From: Roseburia sp.
Lineage (GTDB): Bacteria > Bacillota > Clostridia > Lachnospirales > Lachnospiraceae
Reading direction: 5' to 3'
NCBI GenBank assembly: GCA_030844625.1
Contig: JAUUNJ010000158.1
Coordinates: forward strand, 1 to 6,259
Length of the DNA: 6,259 bases
Both the position numbers and the translations under genes were made by a program. Below, piece by piece: positions 1 to 5,474 of this stretch (positions are counted from its first letter, which is position 1; each line of letters begins with the position of its first letter). The notes under the pieces are model-generated. The model was not told the DNA's origin and made no database searches. It saw nothing but the letters and a program-made list of their open reading frames with translations.

Positions 1-1
1 T

Positions 2-583
2 GCCGGAGCGTGCAGAAGATTTATAATTACCCTGATTGGTGCAGGTGGACTAGGAATTGCAGCAATTCTTGTAATCAGTGCTCTGGCAGGAAAAAGTTTT
101 CGAATATCAAGGATTCTTGTATGGCTGCATCCTGAGGAATATGCCGATTCGGGTGGATATCAGGTATTACAGGGATTATATGCAATAGGTTCAGGAGGAC
201 TTTTTGGAAAAGGACTTGGAAATAGTGCCCAAAAGCTTGGATTTGTTCCGGAAGCAGCCAATGATATGATCTTTTCCATTGTCTGTGAGGAACTGGGAAT
301 ATTTGGAGCTCTGTGCGTAATCTTTTTGTTTATATTTATGATTAGAAGAATGAGAGTGATAGCAAGCAACGCTTCCGATTTATATGGCTCTATGCTTGTG
401 GTGGGAGTGCTGGCACATATATCAATTCAGGCAGTTTTAAATATAGCAGTGGTGACAAACAGCATTCCAAACACGGGGGTATCGCTGCCATTTATCAGTT
501 ACGGAGGAACATCCCTTGCATTTCTTATGGTAGAAATAGGAATTGTATTATCGGTATCCGGAAGAATCAAACGGATCAGATAA
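2..583 (+). CDS. ftsW: FtsW/SpoVE-type SEDS peptidoglycan glycosyltransferase, C-terminal part (5' end cut by window)
   Basis: This is the last 193 residues of a SEDS-family membrane glycosyltransferase, read in the frame starting at base 2 and ending at TAA 581-583. These enzymes polymerise lipid II into glycan strands with a partner class B PBP. Visible family marks are the stretch QGLYAIGSGGLFGKGLG (about residues 57-73), then PEAANDMIF, whose Asp88 aligns with the Asp of the family H-T-D-F-I-F motif thought to be catalytic, and the signature IPNTGVSLPFISYGGTS near the C-terminus. Hydrophobic segments lie at about residues 7-28, 89-112, 131-152 and 168-187. The family is usually 370-420 residues, so roughly half is missing upstream. 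FtsW, SpoVE and RodA share these motifs. I choose FtsW because ftsQ and ftsZ follow, although a sporulation-specific SpoVE role cannot be excluded. The next gene starts 20 bp downstream, so the two are probably co-transcribed. Confidence 0.88.
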   Translation, partial: AGACRRFIITLIGAGGLGIAAILVISALAGKSFRISRILVWLHPEEYADSGGYQVLQGLYAIGSGGLFGKGLGNSAQKLGFVPEAANDMIFSIVCEELGIFGALCVIFLFIFMIRRMRVIASNASDLYGSMLVVGVLAHISIQAVLNIAVVTNSIPNTGVSLPFISYGGTSLAFLMVEIGIVLSVSGRIKRIR

Positions 584-603
584 TTTACATACAGGAGAAG
601 TTT

Positions 604-1362
604 ATGAGACGTAAAAGAAAGAGAAAATTAAAAAAGCAATTTAAAATTCTGTTTATAACTGTTCCTGTAGTGGCAGCAGTAATAGCATTGATTATTTTCG
701 CTTTTCAACTGAAAACAGTGAAAGTATCTTTTGATCTGAATCAGTTTACCGAATCAGAAGTACGGGCATATATGAATGCAAAAAAAATAGATAACACATT
801 GATTTTCTGGTTGAAGAATAAAATTGGAAAAAGCGAGAGAATGGATATGTTTGAGGAGTATTCCGTAAAAATGAATTCTCCGTTTAAAGTAACAATTACT
901 GCATATGAAAAGAAACTGAAAGGATATATCGAAAACAATAAAATATATTATTATTTTGATGATACGGGACGCATCCTTAAAAGTTCCACAGAAAAAATAG
1001 ATAATGTCCCTAAAGTTACAGGATTAGAATATGATAAACTGGTATTATATGAAAAAATATATGTAAAAAATAAAGATGCTCTGAATATATTGCTGAAAGT
1101 CAGCAGTGCTATAGAGGAATATAATTATAAAGTAAAAAAAATAAAAATATCAGACAAACTGGAAACCACTTTGTATATTAAGAAGGTACAGGTTCAGATG
1201 GGAAAGGAAAGTAATCTTGACAAAAAGCTGAAGAAATTAAATGACATATATGATGATGTTATTAAATTGAGTGGAGTGTTGAACATGAAACGACTGAGTG
1301 TGGATGGAAGCTATACATTGAAACGGACTGAAAAGACAAATAAATCTGATAAGAAAAAATAA
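604..1362 (+). CDS. ftsQ: Cell division protein FtsQ/DivIB, divergent
   Basis: A 252-residue bitopic membrane protein of the divisome. FtsQ/DivIB normally bridges FtsL/DivIC and the septal synthase. Domain order fits: a very basic cytoplasmic tail (residues 1-14, RRKRKRKLKK), one membrane helix (about 15-34), a POTRA-like segment (about 36-105, starting LKTVKVSFDLNQFTESEV), and a beta domain with the family pattern of a strand ending in a charged pair, then YYYFDDTGRIL (about 115-125) and VPKVTGL (about 134-140). The C-terminus is a lysine-rich tail. The start is ATG 604 with AGGAG at 593-597 and a 6-nt spacer. Two consecutive stops end the gene (TAA 1360-1362, TAA 1363-1365). Sequence conservation in this family is low, so the call rests on architecture plus position between ftsW and ftsZ. 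It is somewhat rich in Lys and Ile compared with its neighbours, as expected for an AT-rich genome. Confidence 0.78.
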   Translation: MRRKRKRKLKKQFKILFITVPVVAAVIALIIFAFQLKTVKVSFDLNQFTESEVRAYMNAKKIDNTLIFWLKNKIGKSERMDMFEEYSVKMNSPFKVTITAYEKKLKGYIENNKIYYYFDDTGRILKSSTEKIDNVPKVTGLEYDKLVLYEKIYVKNKDALNILLKVSSAIEEYNYKVKKIKISDKLETTLYIKKVQVQMGKESNLDKKLKKLNDIYDDVIKLSGVLNMKRLSVDGSYTLKRTEKTNKSDKKK

Positions 1363-1401
1363 TAAAGAAAAATATGTGAATATTTATAACAGATACCATT
1401 G

Positions 1402-1428
1402 AAAAAGTTTGCGGAATGACTTTTTTTT
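1402..1428 (+). terminator. Weak A/T-rich terminator-like hairpin after ftsQ
   Basis: AAAAAGT (1402-1408) pairs with ACTTTTT (1419-1425) around a 10-nt loop, and the U-run continues to 1428 (eight Ts in 1421-1428). Only one G-C pair is present, so the stem is weak and would at best reduce read-through from the dcw operon into ftsZ. The A-run before and T-run after would also suit weak termination on the opposite strand. Confidence 0.35.
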
Positions 1429-1448
1429 AACAATTTATTAATTTGGTG

Positions 1449-1477
1449 TTGATATTTTTGCCAAAGAATTATATTAT
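1449..1477 (+). promoter_or_regulatory. Sigma-A-type promoter of ftsZ
   Basis: TTGATA (1449-1454) and TATTAT (1472-1477) are separated by exactly 17 bp; each hexamer differs from consensus at one base. Transcription would start near 1484 and give a leader of about 158 nt before the TTG start of ftsZ. This lies just after the weak terminator-like element, which suggests ftsZ is largely expressed separately from ftsW-ftsQ. Confidence 0.72.
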
Positions 1478-1559
1478 ATATGTATGTGTGGATAATTATG
1501 TCCGTATATACAGAATGATAGAAATATAATTAAGTGATTTCAATCATTATTGCGGCATT

Positions 1560-1603
1560 TGCCAATAGAGTAAGCAAATATTCATTTTGGCGTTTTGTTG
1601 GCA
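1560..1603 (+). repeat. Inverted repeat in the ftsZ leader
   Basis: TGCCAA (1560-1565) is complementary to TTGGCA (1598-1603), and a second near-copy TTGGCG (1587-1592) could compete for the same arm through CCAA/TTGG. The stems are only 4-6 bp, so a real RNA switch is doubtful. The rest of the 1363-1641 stretch is AT-rich and shows nothing else I can support apart from the terminator-like element, promoter and ribosome binding site listed. Confidence 0.25.
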
Positions 1604-1625
1604 GAAATTAAATTAAAGTGGAAAC

Positions 1626-1633
1626 AAAGGAGG
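1626..1633 (+). promoter_or_regulatory. Ribosome binding site that sets the ftsZ start at TTG 1642
   Basis: AAAGGAGG at 1626-1633 is a near-perfect Shine-Dalgarno. It lies 8 nt before the in-frame TTG at 1642-1644. The further upstream in-frame GTG at 1618 would place this site inside the coding region and has no Shine-Dalgarno of its own. The ATG at 1634 is out of frame. Confidence 0.8.
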
Positions 1634-1641
1634 ATGAACTC

Positions 1642-2769
1642 TTGTTAGAAATTACTACAAACGAAAGTGAAGCAGTAGCAAAAATTATTGTTGTAGGTGT
1701 TGGTGGTGCAGGCAACAACGCCGTAAATAGAATGATAGATGAAAACATCGGTGGTGTTGAGTTTATATCTGTTAACTCAGATGCGCAGGTGCTTAAGAGA
1801 AGTAAGGCACCTACAACATTACAGATTGGTGAGAAAATTACAAAAGGTCTTGGTGCCGGAGCTAAGCCGGAGGTTGGCGAGGCTGCAGCAGAAGAGAATG
1901 TAGAAGAAATTGCACAGTTACTGAAAGGTGCTGACATGGTATTTGTAACATGCGGTATGGGAGGAGGAACCGGTACAGGTGCTGCTCCGGTTGTTGCCCG
2001 TGTTGCCAAAGAACAGGGTGCTCTTACAGTAGGTGTTGTCACAAAACCTTTCAGATTTGAAGCTAAGACACGTATGAACAATGCCACTTCAGGTATTGAA
2101 AGACTAAAAGAAAATGTTGATACATTGATTGTTATCCCTAATGATAAGTTGCTTGAAATTGTGGACAAGAGAACAACAATGCCGGAAGCGTTAAAGAAGG
2201 CTGATGAAGTATTACAGCAGTCAGTTCAGGGTATTACAGATCTGATTAATGTTCCGTCATTAATTAACCTGGACTTTGCTGACGTACAGACAGTTATGAG
2301 AGACGCAGGTATTGCACACATCGGTATTGGTGAAGCAAGCGGTGATGAAAAAGCTTCTGAAGCAGTTCAGCAGGCTGTCACATCTCCACTTCTTGAGACA
2401 ACAATCAATGGTGCGAAGAATGTTATTATTAATATTACAGGTGATGTCAGTCTTTTCGAAGCGAACGAAGCAGCAAGTTACGTACAGGAACTTGCCGGTG
2501 AAGATGCTAATATTATTTTTGGTGTAAGATATGAAGATACATATCCGGATGAGTGCTCAATTACAGTTATGGCTACAGGAATTGGTCAGCCGGCTGAAAA
2601 GGCAGCTCCATTTGGATTTGGCGGTGCCGCAAAGAAGTCATTCAGCTTTAATGCAACACCATCATCAGCAACACCTAAGACAGACTATACAAGAAATGCT
2701 TCTACAGCACCTCACAGTTCCGTAGAAGAAAAAGCAATTAAGATTCCTGATTTCTTGCAGAATAAATAA
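1642..2769 (+). CDS. ftsZ: Cell division GTPase FtsZ (tubulin homologue)
   Basis: FtsZ polymerises into the cytokinetic ring and recruits the divisome. From the TTG start the protein is 375 residues, typical for the family, beginning [20 protein letters not shown], with the N-terminal GTP-binding [13 protein letters not shown]. The tubulin signature GGGTGTG is at residues 107-113. The T7 synergy loop that completes the GTPase site of the neighbouring subunit is NLDFAD (209-214). A variable Ser/Thr/Ala-rich linker (about 325-360) leads to the C-terminal peptide [10 protein letters not shown] (366-375), the docking site for membrane anchors such as FtsA or SepF. An in-frame GTG at 1618 would add eight residues, but the Shine-Dalgarno at 1626-1633 and the family N-terminus favour 1642. 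The gene has its own promoter and terminator, so it is probably mostly monocistronic. ftsA is not next to it, unlike in B. subtilis. Confidence 0.97.
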   Translation: MLEITTNESEAVAKIIVVGVGGAGNNAVNRMIDENIGGVEFISVNSDAQVLKRSKAPTTLQIGEKITKGLGAGAKPEVGEAAAEENVEEIAQLLKGADMVFVTCGMGGGTGTGAAPVVARVAKEQGALTVGVVTKPFRFEAKTRMNNATSGIERLKENVDTLIVIPNDKLLEIVDKRTTMPEALKKADEVLQQSVQGITDLINVPSLINLDFADVQTVMRDAGIAHIGIGEASGDEKASEAVQQAVTSPLLETTINGAKNVIINITGDVSLFEANEAASYVQELAGEDANIIFGVRYEDTYPDECSITVMATGIGQPAEKAAPFGFGGAAKKSFSFNATPSSATPKTDYTRNASTAPHSSVEEKAIKIPDFLQNK

Positions 2770-2786
2770 TCAAAATGTTTTTATTG

Positions 2787-2814
2787 GCGACTCGGTTATT
2801 CCGAGTCGCTTTTT
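2787..2814 (+). terminator. Strong intrinsic terminator of ftsZ
   Basis: A perfect 9-bp GC-rich stem GCGACTCGG (2787-2795) / CCGAGTCGC (2801-2809) with a 5-nt loop TTATT is followed at once by TTTTT (2810-2814). It begins 18 nt after the ftsZ stop and separates ftsZ from the sporulation genes. The stretch from 2815 to 2910 is AT-rich and shows no gene or convincing structure. Confidence 0.93.
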
Positions 2815-2910
2815 ATGTGAAAAATATTATTTGTAAGGATAAACCCTCCTTTATTGGAAAAATTGATTTTTAGGACTAGGGTAGATGCTGCCACCAATAT
2901 TCCAGAATCA

Positions 2911-2917
2911 TGTCGAG
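2911..2917 (+). promoter_or_regulatory. Upstream Spo0A box-like site
   Basis: TGTCGAG matches the 0A box TGTCGAA at six of seven bases. It lies at about -72 to -66 from the predicted start near 2983. It is 32 bp, about three helical turns, from the second site and inverted relative to it. Confidence 0.5.
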
Positions 2918-2942
2918 AAGTTTTTGTATAAGATGTCCCTGC

Positions 2943-2949
2943 TTCGACA
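2943..2949 (+). promoter_or_regulatory. Spo0A box overlapping the -35 region of spoIIGA
   Basis: TTCGACA is the exact reverse complement of the 0A box TGTCGAA. It lies at about -40 to -34 from the predicted start near 2983, where Spo0A~P is expected to touch RNA polymerase at spoIIG-type promoters. The same bases contain TCGACA, a -35-like hexamer 21 bp from the -10. Confidence 0.68.
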
Positions 2950-2970
2950 GACTTTTTCCGGTCATATCTC

Positions 2971-2976
2971 TATAAT
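2971..2976 (+). promoter_or_regulatory. -10 element of the spoIIGA-sigE promoter
   Basis: A perfect TATAAT. Normal 16-18 bp spacing finds no -35 match (CAGACT at 17 bp); the nearest -35-like hexamer is TCGACA at 21 bp. A strong -10 with an over-long spacer and a Spo0A site on the -35 is the design known for B. subtilis spoIIG. The predicted leader is only about 15 nt. Confidence 0.65.
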
Positions 2977-2997
2977 AAAATTCATAAGGAGGAGGCA

Positions 2998-3828
2998 ATG
3001 ATTCAGAACATATATATTGATGTTTATTTTGGCCTTAACTTCCTTATGGATTTTGTTGTTTTGCTAATAACAAGAATTGTCATAAAAAGTAACAGAAGTA
3101 TATTCCGGGTGACAATGTCAGCAGGTTTTGGAGCGCTATACGCTGTGATGATTCTTGTGTTTCAGATCAGCGCCATTGCATCACTGCTATGTACATATAT
3201 TGTTGTGGCAGAATTGATGACTCTGCTGGCATTTGGCAGGGCAAATTTAAGAAACAGCATTAAAAATATTCTTATACTATATTTTGTGACGTTTGTTACA
3301 AGCGGAATCATTAACGCATTTTATTACGGTACAGGTTTTAAGAAAAATATTGTTGAACTGGCAAATGCTGATACCTTTGGAAACATAAGTATCAGTTTTA
3401 TTTTGTGCATTTCGGTAATAATGGTGACTACTGCAATGGCGGTGGCAGAAAGAATCCGGGCAGGAATAAAAAGGTCAGATAATATTTTTCAAGTACAGAT
3501 TACGGCTGGCAGTAAAAAAGTAAGTGTAGTAGCTTTGCGTGATACAGGAAACAGCCTGATAGAACCGATGACAAAAAAACCGGTATCTGTAATAGAAGAG
3601 GACAGTTTAAAACCATTGGATATGGAAAGTCTGAGATATCTTGTGATTCCTTATAACAGTGTGGGAAAAAGCCATGGACTGATGAAAGGGTTTATTGCCG
3701 ACAGACTGGAAATAAATGGAAAGATAATAGAGAATGCTGTGATAGGAATTCATGAGGGAAGGTTAAGTCAGGATAAAAAATATGAAATGATATTGCATCC
3801 AAGTATAATTGAGAACAAGGAGAACTAA
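2998..3828 (+). CDS. spoIIGA: Sporulation sigma-E factor-processing peptidase SpoIIGA
   Basis: A 276-residue membrane aspartic protease that removes the pro-sequence of sigma-E at the asymmetric septum, where it is triggered from the forespore by SpoIIR. The N-terminal half (about residues 5-150) is strongly hydrophobic with about five membrane segments. The cytoplasmic C-terminal half holds the protease motif RDTGNSLIEP, with the catalytic Asp at residue 182 (Asp-Thr-Gly). Family blocks VIPYNSVG (216-223) and the terminal YEMILHPSII follow. B. subtilis SpoIIGA is slightly longer (309 residues). The start is ATG 2998 with a strong AAGGAGGAGG at 2986-2995. Its stop TAA (3826-3828) touches the sigE ATG, so protease and substrate are made from one message. 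The upstream Spo0A-type promoter fits expression at the onset of sporulation. Confidence 0.95.
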   Translation: MIQNIYIDVYFGLNFLMDFVVLLITRIVIKSNRSIFRVTMSAGFGALYAVMILVFQISAIASLLCTYIVVAELMTLLAFGRANLRNSIKNILILYFVTFVTSGIINAFYYGTGFKKNIVELANADTFGNISISFILCISVIMVTTAMAVAERIRAGIKRSDNIFQVQITAGSKKVSVVALRDTGNSLIEPMTKKPVSVIEEDSLKPLDMESLRYLVIPYNSVGKSHGLMKGFIADRLEINGKIIENAVIGIHEGRLSQDKKYEMILHPSIIENKEN

Positions 3829-4569
3829 ATGATTTTTGAAACAATTAAAACAGGAAAAGTAAATCTTAAGAGACTTCCCATACTGAAAGGGATTTTAGTG
3901 CCAAATGAAGGGGATCTGCATTATATCGGAGGAAATGATGTTCTGCCTCCACCTCTTGAAAGCGAAGAGGAAGCGGAATGCATAAGTAAACTGGTAAAGG
4001 AAAAAGACAGCAGTGCCAGATCAAAACTGATTGAACATAATCTTCGTTTAGTAGTATACATAGCAAAAAAATTCGATAATACAGGAGTGGGGGTTGAAGA
4101 TTTAATATCCATTGGAACCATCGGACTGATAAAAGGAATCAATACGTTTAATCCGGAAAAGAATATAAAGCTGGCTACTTATGCATCCAGGTGTATTGAA
4201 AATGAAATTTTAATGTATCTTAGAAAAAATAATAAGACAAAACTAGAAGTGTCTATAGATGAACCGTTAAATGTGGACTGGGATGGAAATGAACTGTTAC
4301 TTTCAGATATTTTAGGCACCGATGAAGATGTGATATCAAAGGGAATAGAGACAGAAGTTGAAAAGAAACTTCTGTATAAAGCAATTGAAAAATTGAATCA
4401 AAGGGAAAAGATAATAGTGGAGATGAGATATGGTCTGAATAATAAGGAGGGAGAGGAAATGACGCAAAAAGAGGTGGCAGACACTTTGGGAATTTCCCAA
4501 TCATACATATCCCGTCTTGAAAAGAAAATAATAAAAAGATTAAGACGGGAAATTGTAAAATTCGAATAA
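3829..4569 (+). CDS. sigE: RNA polymerase sporulation sigma factor sigma-E (pro-protein)
   Basis: Early mother-cell sigma factor, made as an inactive precursor of 246 residues. The N-terminal pro-sequence is followed by the conserved [13 protein letters not shown] (31-43). By alignment with B. subtilis, whose precursor reads YYIGG here, cleavage would fall at about His31-Tyr32, removing about 31 residues. Region 2 (core binding and -10 recognition) spans about 70-135 and includes [24 protein letters not shown] and [17 protein letters not shown]. Region 4 spans about 185-243, with the helix-turn-helix [20 protein letters not shown] (211-230) contacting the -35. ATG 3829 directly follows the spoIIGA stop, and its ribosome site AAGGAGA (3817-3823) lies in the last codons of spoIIGA, so translation is probably coupled. 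An unusually good internal Shine-Dalgarno precedes Met211. Confidence 0.97.
   Translation: MIFETIKTGKVNLKRLPILKGILVPNEGDLHYIGGNDVLPPPLESEEEAECISKLVKEKDSSARSKLIEHNLRLVVYIAKKFDNTGVGVEDLISIGTIGLIKGINTFNPEKNIKLATYASRCIENEILMYLRKNNKTKLEVSIDEPLNVDWDGNELLLSDILGTDEDVISKGIETEVEKKLLYKAIEKLNQREKIIVEMRYGLNNKEGEEMTQKEVADTLGISQSYISRLEKKIIKRLRREIVKFE
4443..4461 (+). promoter_or_regulatory. Internal Shine-Dalgarno plus in-frame ATG inside sigE
   Basis: TAAGGAGG (4443-4450) is a full anti-Shine-Dalgarno complement. It is 8 nt before an in-frame ATG (4459-4461, Met211 of sigma-E). Initiation here would give a 36-residue peptide holding only the region 4.2 DNA-binding helices. It may be a chance product of the codons for Asn-Lys-Glu-Gly-Glu-Glu. 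Confidence 0.3.
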
Positions 4570-4592
4570 AATAAAAATACATAGTCATAAAA

Positions 4593-4622
4593 GTATAAAG
4601 AGCCATAAAACTGGAAATTATA
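4593..4622 (+). promoter_or_regulatory. Forespore promoter of sigG (sigma-F-like, possibly also sigma-G)
   Basis: GTATA (4593-4597), a 15-bp spacer, then GGAAATTATA (4613-4622) fits the sigma-F pattern (GYWTA, N15, GG-rich -10) with about one mismatch. The same DNA read with an 18-bp spacer gives AATTATA, six of seven bases of the sigma-G -10 pattern, so autoregulation is possible. The start would be near 4629, about 30 nt before the sigG ATG. Consensus patterns are from memory of B. subtilis. Confidence 0.62.
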
Positions 4623-4668
4623 TCTTAATGAAACATTAATGAATGGTGGGGAAAAGATATGGCTCTTT
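4597..4668 (+). repeat. 11-bp perfect inverted repeat that would pair the sigG start codon
   Basis: AAAGAGCCATA (4597-4607) is the exact reverse complement of TATGGCTCTTT (4658-4668); the arms are 50 nt apart. The second arm contains the sigG ATG (4659-4661) and runs into TTTTT (4666-4670). A smaller perfect hairpin TTAATG-AAA-CATTAA (4625-4639) sits inside the loop. The first arm lies upstream of the predicted sigma-F start, so only read-through RNA from sigE would contain both arms. Confidence 0.75.
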
Positions 4669-5438
4669 TTAAAGTTGAAATATGCGGAGTAAATACTGCC
4701 AAATTACCATTACTTTCAGAGGAAGAAAAAAAAGAACTGTTTAAAGAGATAAAAAAAGGAAACAAACAGGCACGTGAGACCTATATCAGAGGCAATCTGA
4801 GACTGGTGTTAAGTATACTTCAAAGATTTTCCAACAGTAATGAAAATGTGGATGATCTGTTCCAGATCGGGTGTATCGGATTAATAAAAGCGGTGGATAA
4901 TTTTGATGATACCCTGAATGTGAAATTTTCTACTTATGCTGTGCCGATGATTTCCGGTGAATTAAAAAGATTTTTAAGAGACAATGCGGCAATCAGAGTC
5001 AGCCGTTCTATAAAAGATATCGCGTATAAGGCAATATACTGTAAGGAAAACATTATGAAAACAACGCACATGGAACCTACAGTCAATGAAATTGCAGAGA
5101 AAATCGGCGTAACACCCGAAGAAGTAGTTTATGCACTTGATGCAATTCAAAGTCCTGTGTCGCTGTATGATCCGGTGTATGATCAGGGCGGAGATACGCT
5201 GTATGTAATGGACCAGATTAGTGATAAAAAAAATAAAGAAGAAAAATGGGTTGAGAATATTGTGTTGAATGAAGCACTCAATGGTCTCTCTGACAGGGAG
5301 AGAAAAATAATTGACATGAGATTCTTCAATGGAAAAACCCAGATGGAGATTGCAGATGAAATAGGGATTTCTCAGGCACAGGTAAGCCGTCTGGAAAAAA
5401 GCGCCCTAAAAAGTATGAAAAACTATATGAAATTATGA
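4659..5438 (+). CDS. sigG: RNA polymerase sporulation sigma factor sigma-G
   Basis: Late forespore sigma factor, 259 residues (B. subtilis 260), which turns on spore protection and germination genes after engulfment. It opens with the sigma-G hallmark KVEICGVNTAKLPLL (5-19). Region 2 spans about 45-108 with DDLFQIGCIGLIKAVDNF and VKFSTYAVPMISGELKRFLR. Region 3 spans about 114-165, starting IRVSRSIKDIAYKA. Region 4 spans about 205-255, with the helix-turn-helix TQMEIADEIGISQAQVSRLE (227-246). There is no pro-sequence, as expected: sigma-G is held by anti-sigma factors rather than by processing. The ribosome site is non-ideal, GGTGGGG at 4645-4651, 7 nt before ATG 4659. The gene is 89 bp after sigE with its own forespore-type promoter, and the start codon lies in an inverted repeat with the upstream region. 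ylmC follows after 36 bp without a visible terminator. Confidence 0.97.
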   Translation: MALFKVEICGVNTAKLPLLSEEEKKELFKEIKKGNKQARETYIRGNLRLVLSILQRFSNSNENVDDLFQIGCIGLIKAVDNFDDTLNVKFSTYAVPMISGELKRFLRDNAAIRVSRSIKDIAYKAIYCKENIMKTTHMEPTVNEIAEKIGVTPEEVVYALDAIQSPVSLYDPVYDQGGDTLYVMDQISDKKNKEEKWVENIVLNEALNGLSDRERKIIDMRFFNGKTQMEIADEIGISQAQVSRLEKSALKSMKNYMKL

Positions 5439-5474
5439 ACGTCTGAGCATAGAATAATAAAAACGGTAAAATTT

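Noticed and set aside
1487..1516. Sigma-H-like promoter before ftsZ (TGGATAA and ACAGAAT)
   Set aside because: The two halves are 14 bp apart instead of 11-12 and the -35 half is imperfect. A sigma-H promoter exists at B. subtilis ftsZ, so the idea is attractive, but the sequence does not support it.
1608..2168. Long open frame on the minus strand opposite ftsZ (186 codons)
   Set aside because: It is fully antisense to the conserved GTPase domain, has a Ser/Thr/Pro/Ala-rich composition typical of shadow frames, and I recognise no family in it.
2843..2882. Inverted ACCCT/AGGGT and AAAAAT/ATTTTT pairs after the ftsZ terminator
   Set aside because: The outer stem is 5 bp over a long loop and the inner one is pure A-T with a 2-nt loop; neither makes a stable structure.
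4253..4606. Minus-strand open frame opposite the 3' part of sigE (117 codons)
   Set aside because: Shadow of the sigma-E region 4 codons; composition is biased and no ribosome site or family match is visible.
5448..5455. Sigma-E -10-like CATAGAAT before ylmC
   Set aside because: Seven of eight bases fit, but the only -35-like ATAT upstream is about 18 bp away and poor. The short gap after sigG is better explained by co-transcription.
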